NCBI RefSeq assembly: GCF_003173775.1
Contig: NZ_CP029552.1
Location: 6,035,001-6,099,000 of the forward strand
Origin: Methylobacterium sp. 17Sr1-1
GTDB taxonomy: Bacteria > Pseudomonadota > Alphaproteobacteria > Rhizobiales > Beijerinckiaceae
Direction: 5' to 3'
DNA length: 64,000 bases
Shown here one piece after another: positions 9,405 to 20,784 of this stretch. The stretch's first letter is position 1. The number at the start of each line of letters is the position of its first letter. The notes beneath the pieces were generated by a model that made no database searches, was not told where the DNA came from, and saw only the letters and a list, made by a program, of their open reading frames with translations. The position numbers and the translations under genes are program-made.

Positions 9405-9453
9405 TGCGCCGCACAATCAGCCCTTGACGAATTTTGTGCGCTGCACATATTGC
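9405..9453 (+). promoter_or_regulatory. Phasin promoter with two PhaR-type operator sites
   Basis: A plausible sigma-70 promoter has TTGACG (9424-9429), an 18-base spacer and TATTGC (9448-9453). TGCGCCGCACAA (9405-9416) fits the rhizobial PhaR consensus TGCRNYGCASMA, as I recall it, at all positions. TGCGCTGCACAT (9437-9448) fits at 11 of 12 and fills the -35/-10 spacer. Binding there would block transcription, as expected for PHB-responsive repression of a phasin gene. Confidence 0.65.
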
Positions 9454-9539
9454 AGGTCAGCGGGGCGCGACGCGCGGGCGCCCTGCCGATGCCCTGACCG
9501 CCGCGCGAGGAGGGGCGCCCGCTTAGGCGCCGCCACACC

Positions 9540-9980
9540 ATGAACCAGCAGAACATCAACCAGCAGGCCGAGGCCGCCCAGAAGTTCGGCAAGGACGGCA
9601 TGGACGCGGTGCTGCGCAGCTTCGGCACCCTGTCGAAGGCCAGCCAGGCCATCGCCGTCGAGGCGACCGACTTCGCCAAGCAGTCGTTCGAGCACGGCAC
9701 CGCCACCCTCGAGAAGCTCGCCGGCGTGCGCTCGCTCGACAAGGCGCTCGAGATCCAGACCGAGTACATGAAGACCTCGTACGAGCGTCTCGTGGCCCAG
9801 ACCACCAAGATGACCGAGCTCTACCAGAACCTCGCCAAGGAGATGGTGAAGCCGTTCGAGGGCTTCGCCGCCAAGGCCCAGGAGCAGGCGTTCAAGGCCC
9901 AGGACCGCGCCGTCGGCATGGCCAAGGACGGGCTGCGGAAGGTCGAGGACGAGTCCAACAAGATCCAGGACGCCGCGTAA
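9540..9980 (+). CDS. Phasin family protein
   Basis: A 146-residue, almost entirely helical, Gln/Lys/Ala-rich protein with the phasin pattern: QKFGKDGMDAVLRSFG, then a long heptad-like region and YMKTSYERLVAQTTKMTELYQNLAKE. Phasins coat polyhydroxybutyrate granules and influence their number and size. Two PhaR-type sites in the promoter support this role. There is no signal peptide. The gene stands alone, with a strong hairpin about 60 bases after the stop. Confidence 0.92.
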   Translation: MNQQNINQQAEAAQKFGKDGMDAVLRSFGTLSKASQAIAVEATDFAKQSFEHGTATLEKLAGVRSLDKALEIQTEYMKTSYERLVAQTTKMTELYQNLAKEMVKPFEGFAAKAQEQAFKAQDRAVGMAKDGLRKVEDESNKIQDAA

Positions 9981-10037
9981 GCCGCGCGTCACGCGAGAGC
10001 GGACGGCTCTCAAGGCCGCCGCTCCACCATCGACACC

Positions 10038-10066
10038 GCGACCGGCACGGGCCCCGTGCCGGTCGC
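10038..10066 (+). terminator. Candidate terminator of the phasin gene
   Basis: A near-perfect palindrome: GCGACCGGCACGGG and CCCGTGCCGGTCGC, 14 bases each, around one C. It is followed by GCGCGTTT. The stem is strong but the T-tract is short. The rest of the 9981-10300 gap shows no gene or further element that I can support. Confidence 0.5.
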
Positions 10067-10300
10067 GCGCGTTTGGGGGCCTCCCTCGTTGAAGCCCTCC
10101 CCGGTCGAGGGCATCCGAGAGGGGCTTGCACGACAAGAGCGCGCAGCCGACTGGCGAAGCGCCGACTCGGCCTATAGATTAGGCTCGGCACCGGCAGCCG
10201 ACGTGATAGGCTGCCGTCCCGCACCACCACACGGACCCCTCCGCGAGCGGGGTTCGGTGCGGTTCGTCGCGGTCGCCAGAGCGAGGTCGGTACGATTCAG

Positions 10301-10684
10301 ATGGCTCAGGTCCCGAGGCAGGGAGAACCCTCCACCAGGCCGGTCGCGGCCAATCCCCGCGCTCCCGGGAACGGCAACGGCGACGGGCGATCGGGAACCG
10401 CCGTGATCACGCGGACGAAGCCGCGTACCAAGCGGCCCAATCTCTACCGCGTGCTGCTCCTCAACGACGACTACACGCCGATGGAGTTCGTGGTCCACGT
10501 GGTCGAGCGCTTCTTCAACAAGTCGCGCGAGGACGCGACCCGCATCATGCTGCACGTCCACCAGAACGGCGTCGGCGAGTGCGGCATCTTCACCTACGAG
10601 GTCGCCGAGACCAAGGTGACGCAGGTCATGGACTTTGCGCGCAAACACCAACATCCTCTGCAATGCGTCATGGAAAAGAAATAG
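10301..10684 (+). CDS. clpS: ATP-dependent Clp protease adaptor ClpS
   Basis: A 127-residue ClpS adaptor. The first 45 residues are a low-complexity, Pro/Gly/Arg-rich tail. The core then starts [25 protein letters not shown] and ends [13 protein letters not shown]. The [10 protein letters not shown] segment and the later His form the N-degron pocket and the ClpA contact. ClpS delivers N-end-rule substrates to ClpAP. clpA follows after 53 bases, the usual alphaproteobacterial pair. Confidence 0.96.
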   Translation: MAQVPRQGEPSTRPVAANPRAPGNGNGDGRSGTAVITRTKPRTKRPNLYRVLLLNDDYTPMEFVVHVVERFFNKSREDATRIMLHVHQNGVGECGIFTYEVAETKVTQVMDFARKHQHPLQCVMEKK

Positions 10685-10737
10685 GCACTAGCCGAGACGG
10701 ACCCTGATCAAGACAGGCACCAGCAAAGAGGCCCGCT

Positions 10738-13218
<2,481 letters not shown>

Positions 13219-13317
13219 TCCGGACGGGGCCGGGGGCGGGAGCCCTCGGTCACGCGGATCGCGGGCTGCCCCCTCGATCCCGGACCACCTCCCGTGTATG
13301 AGGTTCCGCGAGACGCG

Positions 13318-13350
13318 CACATCCCGGCGGGGCCTCCCCGCCGGGATGTG
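13318..13350 (+). terminator. Candidate terminator after clpA
   Basis: CACATCCCGGCGGGG (13318-13332) and CCCCGCCGGGATGTG (13336-13350) form a perfect 15-bp stem with a CCT loop, 100 bases past the clpA stop. Only CATTT follows, so Rho-independent action is likely but not certain. Confidence 0.6.
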
Positions 13351-13450
13351 CATTTGAGGCCCCGGCCGCCCTCGCGGTGCCCCGGGGCCCCCGTGACGGA
13401 TGCACCAGGGCTCGAAGGCCCGGCTGCCCAGGAAGCGTGAGACGATCTCC

Positions 13451-13723
13451 ATGAGCGGTGATCTGAACGAGGGGCCCCTCGCCCCGGCCGCGACGGTGAC
13501 CCCACCCTCACCGAAGGTGACCCGGCGCGAGAAGCGGCGCCAGCGCCGCCGCCGCCGCAAGATCGGCGAAGAGATCCTGGGGTGGATCCTGGTGCCGGTG
13601 ATCCTGTTCGCCTGCTACTGGTCGGTCAATGCCGGCTTCGCCTTCTTCGGCACCACGCCGAGCGCGGTGTTCGACCAGCTGAAGCAGGCGAAGACGCAGC
13701 TGGAGAAGCGGGAATCGCGGTAG
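13451..13723 (+). CDS. Small single-pass membrane protein, hypothetical
   Basis: A 90-residue protein. The first half is strongly basic (TRREKRRQRRRRRKIGEE). One transmembrane helix follows (WILVPVILFACYWSVNAGFAFF), then a short coiled C-terminal tail (DQLKQAKTQLEKRESR). The positive-inside rule puts the N-terminus in the cytoplasm. No family was recognised. The start at Met 13451 is chosen over an upstream in-frame Met, since the upstream residues look like non-coding repeat sequence. Confidence 0.6.
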   Translation: MSGDLNEGPLAPAATVTPPSPKVTRREKRRQRRRRRKIGEEILGWILVPVILFACYWSVNAGFAFFGTTPSAVFDQLKQAKTQLEKRESR

Positions 13724-13914
13724 GCCGTGCGACACACCGGGAGCGGTGTTCGATCGGAGCGCACGGTCCACGCCGCCGGTACCGGAGCCTAATCGGCGTG
13801 AGCGGACAGGATTGAAACCCGCTCCGCGGCCCCGGAATGACATTGTGGGCTGCATTCACTGTCGAGGCAGGCAGAACTCACGACCGACGCGGATCCCACT
13901 GCCGCGGCCGCCGC

Positions 13915-14727
13915 TCAGGCCAACCCGGCCAGCACCGCCTCCCGCAGGCCCTGCGGCAGCGCCACCAGCTCCCCGTGGATCGGCTCGCGCCGGTTGTAGA
14001 CCGGAATGCGGCCGTCGAGGCCGAGGACGGCGCCGCCGGCTTCGCGCAGGATCAGGTCGGCTCCCGCGAGATCCCAATCGCGGGCATCCGACGAGACCAG
14101 CCCGACATCCACCAGCCCCTCCGCCACCCGCACCAGGCGCAAGGCCAGCGACGGGATGCGGGGCAGCCGCACCAGGGCGCCCGGCGTGCCGGCGAGGCCG
14201 CTCCCGCGCTCGAGCCGGTCGGCCATCGGCTTCGGGCCCGTGACCCGGGCACCCGCCACGGCCTCCTGGGCAGAGACCCGGATCGGCACCCCGTCCTTCG
14301 TCGCCCCCTCCCCCGCCACGGCCTCGTAGAGGGTCGCGGTGACCGGCGCGGCGACGTGGCCCAGCACCGGCTCGCCATGGGCCAGCAGCGCCACGGCGAT
14401 CGACCAGTCCGGATCGCCCGAGAGGAAGGCGCGGGTGCCGTCGATCGGATCGACGATCCAGACGAGGTCGTGGGCGAGGCGGATGGGATCGTCGCGGGTC
14501 TCCTCCGAGAGCCAGGCGGCGCCGGGAATCAGCTCGCTCAGGCGCACCTTCAGGAAGGCGTCCACCGTCACGTCGGCTTCCGTCACCGGCGAGCCGCCGG
14601 CCTTGCTCCAGACCCGGGCGCTGGTGCGCTCGCCCTGCCGGAAATACGGCAGCGCCAGCAGGGCCGCCTCGCGGATGATCGCCCGGACCTGAGGCAGGAG
14701 CGGGCGCACGTCGTCGGGGAGAGGCAT
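13915..14727 (-). CDS. Inositol monophosphatase family protein (CysQ-like)
   Basis: A 270-residue phosphatase of the FIG/IMPase superfamily. Metal-binding motifs are visible: SEET (E of the first motif), WIVDPIDGTRAFLSG (DxxDGT), and DARDWDLAGADLILREAGG near the C-terminus. SPVTEADVTVDAFL matches the PxTxAD region. The closest functional fits are CysQ, a 3'(2'),5'-bisphosphate nucleotidase that recycles PAP, or an inositol/histidinol phosphatase; the sequence alone does not decide. It is a single gene on the minus strand. Confidence 0.85.
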   Translation of the reverse strand: MPLPDDVRPLLPQVRAIIREAALLALPYFRQGERTSARVWSKAGGSPVTEADVTVDAFLKVRLSELIPGAAWLSEETRDDPIRLAHDLVWIVDPIDGTRAFLSGDPDWSIAVALLAHGEPVLGHVAAPVTATLYEAVAGEGATKDGVPIRVSAQEAVAGARVTGPKPMADRLERGSGLAGTPGALVRLPRIPSLALRLVRVAEGLVDVGLVSSDARDWDLAGADLILREAGGAVLGLDGRIPVYNRREPIHGELVALPQGLREAVLAGLA

Positions 14728-15119
14728 GGTCGGCCGCCGAAGGTTCGAGGAGGAGCGCCCGGCGGACCCGCGGCGGGCACGGGGGAGCCGGAGCAAGATC
14801 GATTCCCAAGATCGACTCCGTTGTAGGCGCCCCCACCCAGCGCCACAAGGACGCCGCGGCCCGGATGCGGCGGCACCGATGCCGCATTGTCTTAGCGAAG
14901 CGTTTCGCAAGGCCCGGAGGCCATGTACTGGCGGTGAACGATAAATGAATCGGGTCGGGACAAGGATCCGTTGAGCATTCGACGCATCTGCCTCGCCACA
15001 ACCATCGCTTAACGCTGCCTTTTAAGGCGTTCTGAGCCGGGGGCGGTCCAAAGTCGTGACAACAGCGGACGACACGACAGAGGTCGCCGCCTCACGCGAA
15101 CAGGGCGTCGAGCAGAACC
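14728..15119. other. Intergenic gap between divergent genes
   Basis: A 392-base gap between the CysQ-like gene (minus) and the next plus-strand gene. No coding sequence, RNA or clear promoter could be supported. It presumably contains both divergent promoters. Confidence 0.5.
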
Positions 15120-15653
15120 ATGGTCACCAGATTCCCCTCGTCGAACCGCCGGTCCTCGAACAGCATGGCCGCCCGCCGCGACCTCGGGCTCCCGGTCATC
15201 CACCGCGGCCCGGTCCAGGCCGAGCCGTCGGCGCTGCCGATCGTCGGCCGCCTGCCCGGCGCCAGCGCCGCCGGCAGCCTCGCCCTCTGCCTCGACGGCG
15301 ACGCCAGCGACGCCGCCGGGGAGGACCGCTTCGCCGTGACCCTGCTCGACCGCAGCGGCGACCCGGTGATGCGCCTCGGCACTTACGGCGACGACGAGGT
15401 GGTGGCGGTGTGGCGCCGGCTCGGCGCCGAATCGGGCCTGCCCCTGGTGGTGATCCAGGAGGACGGCGCCGTCTCCCCGATGGGCGAGCAGGTCGGCCGG
15501 GTGAAGCTCGGCGCGGTGCGCATCCGCCGCCGGCACGGCCTGCTGGCCCACCGCCGGCCGCGCTTCCTCACCCGCCGCAAGACCGGCAGCCTGCCGCTGC
15601 GCCCGCTGGTCTACCGCGACGAGGCGCTGATGACCGAAGGCGGCAGCGTGTGA
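15120..15653 (+). CDS. DUF6101-like hypothetical protein
   Basis: A 177-residue soluble protein. DRFAVTLLDRSGDPVMRLGTYGDDEVVAVWRRLGAESGLPLVV and a basic C-terminal part (RIRRRHGLLAHRRPRFLTRRKTG) recall alphaproteobacterial DUF6101 proteins. That match is from memory and uncertain. There are no catalytic motifs, signal peptide or membrane segment. It converges on ubiA, with only 4 bases between the two stop codons. Confidence 0.65.
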   Translation: MVTRFPSSNRRSSNSMAARRDLGLPVIHRGPVQAEPSALPIVGRLPGASAAGSLALCLDGDASDAAGEDRFAVTLLDRSGDPVMRLGTYGDDEVVAVWRRLGAESGLPLVVIQEDGAVSPMGEQVGRVKLGAVRIRRRHGLLAHRRPRFLTRRKTGSLPLRPLVYRDEALMTEGGSV

Positions 15654-15657
15654 GGAG

Positions 15658-16598
15658 TTACATCAGACCTTGCCAGAGCGCGTCGAAGGCGAGGCCGCAG
15701 AACAGGATCAGCCCCGCATCCCGGTTGCTGCGAAACAGCCGCAACGCCTCCGCCCCGTCGCGCGGATCGAGCCGCCCGACCTGCCAGGCGAGGTGGCCGG
15801 CGAACAGCGCGAGACCGGCGAGACCGATCGGGCCGGCCCCGGCCCCGGACAGGGCGAGGCCGATGAACAGGACGCAGGCCAGGAAGCAGCCCGCCACCGC
15901 GAGCCGCACCCGCGCGCCGAAGAAGCGGGCCGAGGACTTGATGCCGGCGATCTCGTCGTCCTCGATGTCCTGCACCGCGTAGATCGTGTCGTAGCCGATC
16001 ACCCACGCGATGGCGCCGGCGTAGAGCCAGTAGGCCGGGGCGTCGAGGCGGCCGAACAGGGCGACCCAGCCCATGAGCGCCCCCACGCGAAGGCGAGGCC
16101 GAGCACCAGTTGCGGCACCGGCATCACCCGCTTCATGAACGGGTAGATCGCGACGGGCGCGAGCGAGGCGATGCCGACCAGGATCGCCGTGGTGTTGAAT
16201 TGCAGCAGCACCGCGAGGCCGACGAGGGCCTGCGCCACCAGGAAGACCAGGGCGTGGCGCACGCGAATCCGCCCGGAAGGCAGCGGCCGCAGGCGGGTGC
16301 GCTCGACGCGGGCGTCGAGGTCGCGGTCGGCGATGTCGTTGTAGGTCGAGCCCGCCCCGCGCATCGCCACCGCGCCGACCAGGAACAGGGCGAGGTGCCA
16401 CAGGCTCGGGCCCGGCTGCCCCGCCGCGACCGCGGCGAGCGCCGCCGACCACCAGCACGGCAGCAGCAGGAGCCACCAGCCGATCGGCCGCTCGATGCGC
16501 GCGAGGCGCAGGTAGGGGCGGAACGCCTCGGGGGCGTGCCGGTCGACCCAGTGCCCGGTGACCGCGTCGGCGACCGGACGATCGGGGGCAGAGGTCAT
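15658..16598 (-). pseudogene. ubiA: 4-hydroxybenzoate polyprenyltransferase, frameshifted
   Basis: UbiA prenylates 4-hydroxybenzoate in ubiquinone synthesis. The first part (start 16598, MTSAPDRPVADAVTG) holds the first Asp-rich motif NDIADRDLDARVE and runs to LVLGLAFAWG. The sequence then loses the family frame. It resumes one frame over at ALMGWVALFGRLDAP with the second motif YAVQDIEDDEIAGIKSSARFFG, and ends at 15658. The break falls at a run of five C (16080-16084). One extra base there restores a normal UbiA of about 313 residues. It is either a sequencing/assembly error or a recent mutation; the former is more likely for an essential respiratory gene. Confidence 0.85.
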
Positions 16599-16638
16599 GC
16601 GCGGGCGTAGGAGACCGGAACCGTCATCGGCGCCCGGC

Positions 16639-17115
16639 TCACAGCGCGCCCTGTGGCACCCGGAAGCTGCCGGTCAGGCCTGGCCCGCCGAGGAGGCCGC
16701 CGCCGCCCCCGCCCTGCTGCTGCTGCGCCGCCATGGCGCGGGCCTTCTTCTCCATCGCCGCCTGCTGCACCGCCGCCTGGCAGACCTTGGTGCGCAGGGA
16801 CGAGACCCGGCCGTGATCGGCCTTGAAGCCCTCGACGAAGGAATCCGGGATCGAGCACCAGTCCTTGTTGGCGGAGATCCACTTCAGGCCCTCGGTGCCG
16901 TTGGCCTGGAGCTTGGTGAACAGGCTGCAGGCGGCCGCCGCGGTGATCTTCGCCTTCTTGCCCTGGGAGGCGGCATTGACCTTGCCGACGATGTCCTTGC
17001 GCTCGGTCAGGGTCTTCTGGATCGTCGTGCAATCGGCACCCTGGGCCTGGGCGGCCCCACCGAGGAGCGTCGCGCCGAGCAGGCTTCCGGCCAGCGCCGC
17101 CACGGTCACACGCAT
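16639..17115 (-). CDS. Secreted hypothetical protein
   Basis: A 158-residue protein with a clear signal peptide (MRVTVAALAGSLLGATLLGGAAQAQ, cut after AQA). The helical mature part holds four Cys (ADCTTI, AACSLF, DWCSIP, KVCQAA). The tail is Gln/Gly-rich (QQQQGGGGGG). The start at 17115 is preferred because GGGAG lies 9 bases before it; an in-frame ATG at 17124 is only 1 base from that SD. No family was recognised. It follows ubiA upstream on the same strand. Confidence 0.7.
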   Translation of the reverse strand: MRVTVAALAGSLLGATLLGGAAQAQGADCTTIQKTLTERKDIVGKVNAASQGKKAKITAAAACSLFTKLQANGTEGLKWISANKDWCSIPDSFVEGFKADHGRVSSLRTKVCQAAVQQAAMEKKARAMAAQQQQGGGGGGLLGGPGLTGSFRVPQGAL

Positions 17116-17381
17116 GCGAGTCATCTCCCAACCCCCCAAAGCTCGGCCCCGAACTGTCTGGCCTCTCGCCGGCCCGGCCGCATTCTCGGCGGCGCGTCCG
17201 GCATAGTGAAGAATTCCGTGCCGCTCCCGGCCTCGTAGCGCTTTCTGCACAGGAATGTGGCGCCATCGTGCGGGGGAGTGCCCGCGGCAACCGGTCCGGC
17301 CGCGGTCGCCGGTCGCTGTTGCTCAAGGATCACAGGTCGGGCGATTGACATCCCGCCCCGATCTCGGCGAGCAGGGCGGCC

Positions 17382-18143
17382 ATGGCGGCCTACGATTTCA
17401 ACGCTCCCCGGCTCTTCCTCGACATCCCGATGTTTGAGGGCGCGCGGCATACCCTCGACCGGGCGCAGGCCAATTACCTGCTCTCGGTGCTGCGGCGCGA
17501 CGCGGGCGAGCCGGTCCTGGTGTTCAACGGCCGCGACGGCGAGTGGCGGGCCGAGATCGCGCCCACCGGCCGCAAGGCGGCGGACCTGGTGCTGCGGGCG
17601 CAGGCCCGGCCCCAAACGCCGGCGGGCGACCTGCACTACCTGTTCGCCCCGCTCAAGGCGGCGCGCCTCGACTACGTCGCCCAGAAGGCGGTGGAGATGG
17701 GCGCGAGCCTGATCCACCCGGTGGTGACCCGGCGCACGCAGGGGGACCGGATCAAGCTCGACAAGTTGCGGGCCAACGCGATCGAGGCCGCCGAGCAGTG
17801 CGGGATCCTGAGCCTGCCGGAGATCCGCGACGCCGCGCCGCTGGCCGAGGCGATCGCCGGGCTCGCGCCGGAGCGCCTGCTGGTGTTCTGCGACGAGGAC
17901 GCTCCCGTCGCCGATCCGGTCGCGGCCCTGCGCCAGGCCGTCCCCGGGAACGGCACGGTTCCGCTGGCCGTTGTGATCGGACCGGAGGGGGGGTTCACGC
18001 CGGAGGAGCGCACCCTGATCGGAGACCGTCCCAATACCGTCCGCCTCTCCCTCGGCCCGCGGATCCTGCGCGCCGACACCGCCGCCGTGGCGGTGCTCGC
18101 CCTGGTCCAGGCCGTGCTCGGCGACGGGCGGCGGAGCGCGTGA
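17382..18143 (+). CDS. rsmE: 16S rRNA (uracil(1498)-N(3))-methyltransferase
   Basis: A 253-residue SPOUT-family methyltransferase that modifies U1498 of 16S rRNA. An N-terminal PUA-like domain (LDRAQANYLLSVLRRDAGE, VFNGRDGEW) is followed by the knotted SAM-binding domain. It contains QKAVEMGASLIHPVVTRRTQ, AEQCGI, VIGPEGGFTPEE and LGPRILRADTAAVAVLA, all diagnostic for RsmE. It is divergent from the secreted protein/ubiA side, an order common in Rhizobiales. Confidence 0.95.
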   Translation: MAAYDFNAPRLFLDIPMFEGARHTLDRAQANYLLSVLRRDAGEPVLVFNGRDGEWRAEIAPTGRKAADLVLRAQARPQTPAGDLHYLFAPLKAARLDYVAQKAVEMGASLIHPVVTRRTQGDRIKLDKLRANAIEAAEQCGILSLPEIRDAAPLAEAIAGLAPERLLVFCDEDAPVADPVAALRQAVPGNGTVPLAVVIGPEGGFTPEERTLIGDRPNTVRLSLGPRILRADTAAVAVLALVQAVLGDGRRSA

Positions 18144-18301
18144 CGACGGGGGCCTGATCCGCCCCGTGCCGCGGCGCTGCCTGGTCGGGCTCGCGCCGCA
18201 ATTCTGAGAGCTGATACCCGAGCCGCCCCGCGGCCGTCGGCCGAATCCCGGCCTCACGGCCGTCGGCGCGTCGCGGCCCGCTTTTGCCGGAGGTGTTGCG
18301 T

Positions 18302-19438
18302 ATGCGAGCGGATTTCGACGTCTGCCTCGAGGAGGAGGTGTTCATCAACGATGCGGGCAAGCGCGACGCCGCCCGGGCCCGCACCCGCGATTTCCTCGCC
18401 GCCTGTCGGGCCGGATACCCGCAGGTGCGCACCGAATTGATGGAGCCGCAGCTGGTCTGGTCGACCGAGCCGGTGAGCGATCTCGGCGCGGCGCGGCAAG
18501 CCCTCGCCGGCTTGAGGAGCGGCCTTGGCGCCCTCGCCTCCGCCCGCGGCCTCGCCTTGATGGCGTCGGGCACCCACCCGCTCGCCCAATGGAGCCGGGT
18601 GCGCCCGCGCGACCAGATCGCGGCCGGCCGGGTGCTGCGCGACCTCCAGATGGTCGGCAGCCGCAACGTGGTCTGCGGGCTCAGCGTCGGGGTCGGCGTG
18701 CCTGCGGGCGTGTCGCGGGTCGACCTGATGAACCGGATGCAGCCCTACCTCGCCCTGCTGCTGGCGCTGTCGACCTCGTCGCCGTTCTGGCAGGCGCAGC
18801 GCACCGGTCTCCTCGGCTACCGCCTCGCCGCCGCGCGGGAACTGCCCCGCAGCGGTCTGCCGCCGCTCTTCCGGGACGAGGCGGATTACGCCCGCTACCT
18901 CGACACGGTGATGGGCGCCGGCGCCCTCGACGATCCGCGCCACGTCTGGTGGGTGATCTGCCCGTCCCCGACGGGGCCCGGCCTCGACCTGCGCATCGCC
19001 GACAGCTGCACCCGCCTCGACGACGCGCTCGCCATCGCGGCGCTCTACCGCTGCCTGGTGCGCCGCCTCGCCCGCGAGCCGGAGCGCCACCGCGACCTCA
19101 CCGGCGCCTCGCAGGCGATCGCGGCGGAGAATTGCTGGCGGGCGCAGCGCTACGGCATCCATGGCAGCTTCGTGTGCGAGACGACGCGCACCGCGCATCC
19201 GGTGGCGACGGTGCTCGCCGAGACCCTGGCGCTGGTCGCCGAGGATGCGCGGGCGCTCGGCTGCGAGGCCGAGCTCGACCTCGCCCGCTGGATCGTCGCC
19301 CGCGGCACCAGCGCCGACCGCCAGCTCGCCCTGTTCACCGAGGCGCAGGGGCGCGGTCTGCCGCCGAGGGAGGCGCTGGCCGAGGTGGTGGACTGGCTCA
19401 CCGCCGAGACGGTGGGGGCGAACCCGACGCGGCATTGA
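18302..19438 (+). CDS. Carboxylate-amine ligase, GCS2 (YbdK) family
   Basis: A 378-residue member of the glutamate-cysteine ligase type 2 superfamily. FDVCLEEEVF matches the Gly-Glu-rich N-terminal strand, and SGTHPLAQWSR the GTHPF-W motif. CPSPTGPGLDLRIADSCTRLDDAL matches the RPSP-GTVEVRVMD region. The usual HVHVG motif reads SVGVG (near residue 140), so two conserved histidines are missing and activity is uncertain. The start at 18302 has GGAGG 8 bases upstream. A role in gamma-glutamylcysteine supply for ergothioneine is only a speculation. Confidence 0.8.
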   Translation: MRADFDVCLEEEVFINDAGKRDAARARTRDFLAACRAGYPQVRTELMEPQLVWSTEPVSDLGAARQALAGLRSGLGALASARGLALMASGTHPLAQWSRVRPRDQIAAGRVLRDLQMVGSRNVVCGLSVGVGVPAGVSRVDLMNRMQPYLALLLALSTSSPFWQAQRTGLLGYRLAAARELPRSGLPPLFRDEADYARYLDTVMGAGALDDPRHVWWVICPSPTGPGLDLRIADSCTRLDDALAIAALYRCLVRRLAREPERHRDLTGASQAIAAENCWRAQRYGIHGSFVCETTRTAHPVATVLAETLALVAEDARALGCEAELDLARWIVARGTSADRQLALFTEAQGRGLPPREALAEVVDWLTAETVGANPTRH

Positions 19439-19467
19439 GCCGGCGGGCGGATCGACCGCGTGATCCG

Positions 19468-19899
19468 TCAGTCGCAGGCCGCGTGACAGACGGCCTCGAT
19501 GTTGTAGCCGTCCGGGTCGATCACGAACGCCGCGTAGTAGTGCTCATGGTAGCGCGGACGCAGGCCGGGGCGGCCGTTATCCACGCCGCCCGCCGCGAGC
19601 GCGGCGGCGAAGAAGGTGTCGACCGCCGCCCGCGACGATGCGCTGACGGCGAAATGGATGTGCGGAGCGGGGGAAGCGCCCACGGCGATCCGGAAATCCC
19701 CGCCGGGATCGCGCGATCGTCCCTCGCCCGCAGCCACGCCGAACCCGACCGCGGCGGCCCCTGCCCGCGTCACGACGTAGCCCAAGGGCGCGAGGGCCGC
19801 GGCGTAGAAGCGCCGGCTCCGGTCGAGGTCGGACACGTCGTCGGCGAGGTGATCCAGCACGCGTCCTGCTCCCCTCGGGAGCGATACCGGGTCGCTCAA
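19468..19899 (-). CDS. VOC (glyoxalase-fold) family protein
   Basis: A 143-residue vicinal-oxygen-chelate protein. VLDHLADDVSDLDRSRRFYAAAL starts the first beta-alpha-beta module. HIHFAVSASSRAAVDTFFAAAL and YYAAFVIDPDGYNIEAVCH form the second, with metal ligands probably in HIHF, Y/H residues and the Glu of NIEAV. This type is widespread and its substrate cannot be read from sequence. It lies 34 bases past the uricase stop on the same strand and may be cotranscribed with it. Confidence 0.85.
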   Translation of the reverse strand: MSDPVSLPRGAGRVLDHLADDVSDLDRSRRFYAAALAPLGYVVTRAGAAAVGFGVAAGEGRSRDPGGDFRIAVGASPAPHIHFAVSASSRAAVDTFFAAALAAGGVDNGRPGLRPRYHEHYYAAFVIDPDGYNIEAVCHAACD

Positions 19900-19933
19900 G
19901 TCCCGCCGGGCGGCTCCGGCGGAACGCCGCGCC

Positions 19934-20770
19934 TCACCGCCCCACCGTACACTCGATCTGCCCGTGCGGCTCGTCGGTCGCGACGAACACCTGGTTCGGG
20001 TTGTCGAGGCCGAACGGGGTCAGGTTCGCCAGCAGGTAGTGCTTGTTCGGGCAGGCGAGCGTGATCGTGGCGATCTCCGGCACCACCTCGAGCGCGGCCG
20101 TGCCCATGCGGTAGAGGCTGTCCTGAAGGCTGTGGCTGTAGCTGCCGGAAAACACCCGCAGCAGCATGTCGAGGATGCGGGCATTGGCGGCCTCGTAATC
20201 GGCGGGCTCGGAGGCCCAGAGCCAGGACGCCTCCATGCTGGTGGCGGCGATCCGGTCGTGGGTCTCGGGAATCGTGGTGTAGGGATCCTTGACGTAGTTG
20301 GCCCAGCCCGATTCCGTGCTCTTCAGGAAGGTGAAGCCCGACAGGCCGGATTCCAACACCGCGCCTGTGCGGGACAACTCCACCCTGGCGAAGGGCTGGC
20401 CGTTGCCGTCGAGGGTGAAGGTGTGGGGATGCGCCGCGCCGTCGACCGATAGCCGGTTCCAGCGGGTCTCGTGGCCGGTGACGGTGGCTGTCTCCATCTG
20501 CGGGTAGCTGTCGAGCAGGCGTTGCGCGACCGCGCGGCAGAACGTCTCCGGCGGCAGATCCGGGCATTCGCGGGCGACGATGTAGACCACGTTCTTGATC
20601 GTGTCGGTCGAGACGGTGTCGCGGTTGTCGGCGTGGGTGAAGGTGCGGTCGAAGGCGCCGGTCAGCATCGCCTGGACGGTCAGCTCGCGCACCTCGTGCC
20701 GGTCGCCGGCGCGGTGGACGCGCATCACCCGCACCCGTCCCTTGCCGTAGGTCTTGTGCAGCAGGGTCAT
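19934..20770 (-). CDS. Urate oxidase (uricase)
   Basis: A 278-residue cofactor-independent urate oxidase that converts urate to 5-hydroxyisourate. Family motifs are YGKGRVRVMRVHR with the catalytic-type Lys/Thr region, THADNRDTVSTDTIKNVVY (uricase Thr of the active site), SGLSGFTFLKSTESGW and CPNKHYLLANLTPFGLDNPNQVF. GAGGTAG precedes the ATG at 20770. It starts 14 bases after the purine permease stop. Import plus oxidation of urate is therefore the likely job of the pair. HIU hydrolase and OHCU decarboxylase genes are not in this window. Confidence 0.95.
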   Translation of the reverse strand: MTLLHKTYGKGRVRVMRVHRAGDRHEVRELTVQAMLTGAFDRTFTHADNRDTVSTDTIKNVVYIVARECPDLPPETFCRAVAQRLLDSYPQMETATVTGHETRWNRLSVDGAAHPHTFTLDGNGQPFARVELSRTGAVLESGLSGFTFLKSTESGWANYVKDPYTTIPETHDRIAATSMEASWLWASEPADYEAANARILDMLLRVFSGSYSHSLQDSLYRMGTAALEVVPEIATITLACPNKHYLLANLTPFGLDNPNQVFVATDEPHGQIECTVGR

Positions 20771-20784
20771 CGCTACCTCGTGGA

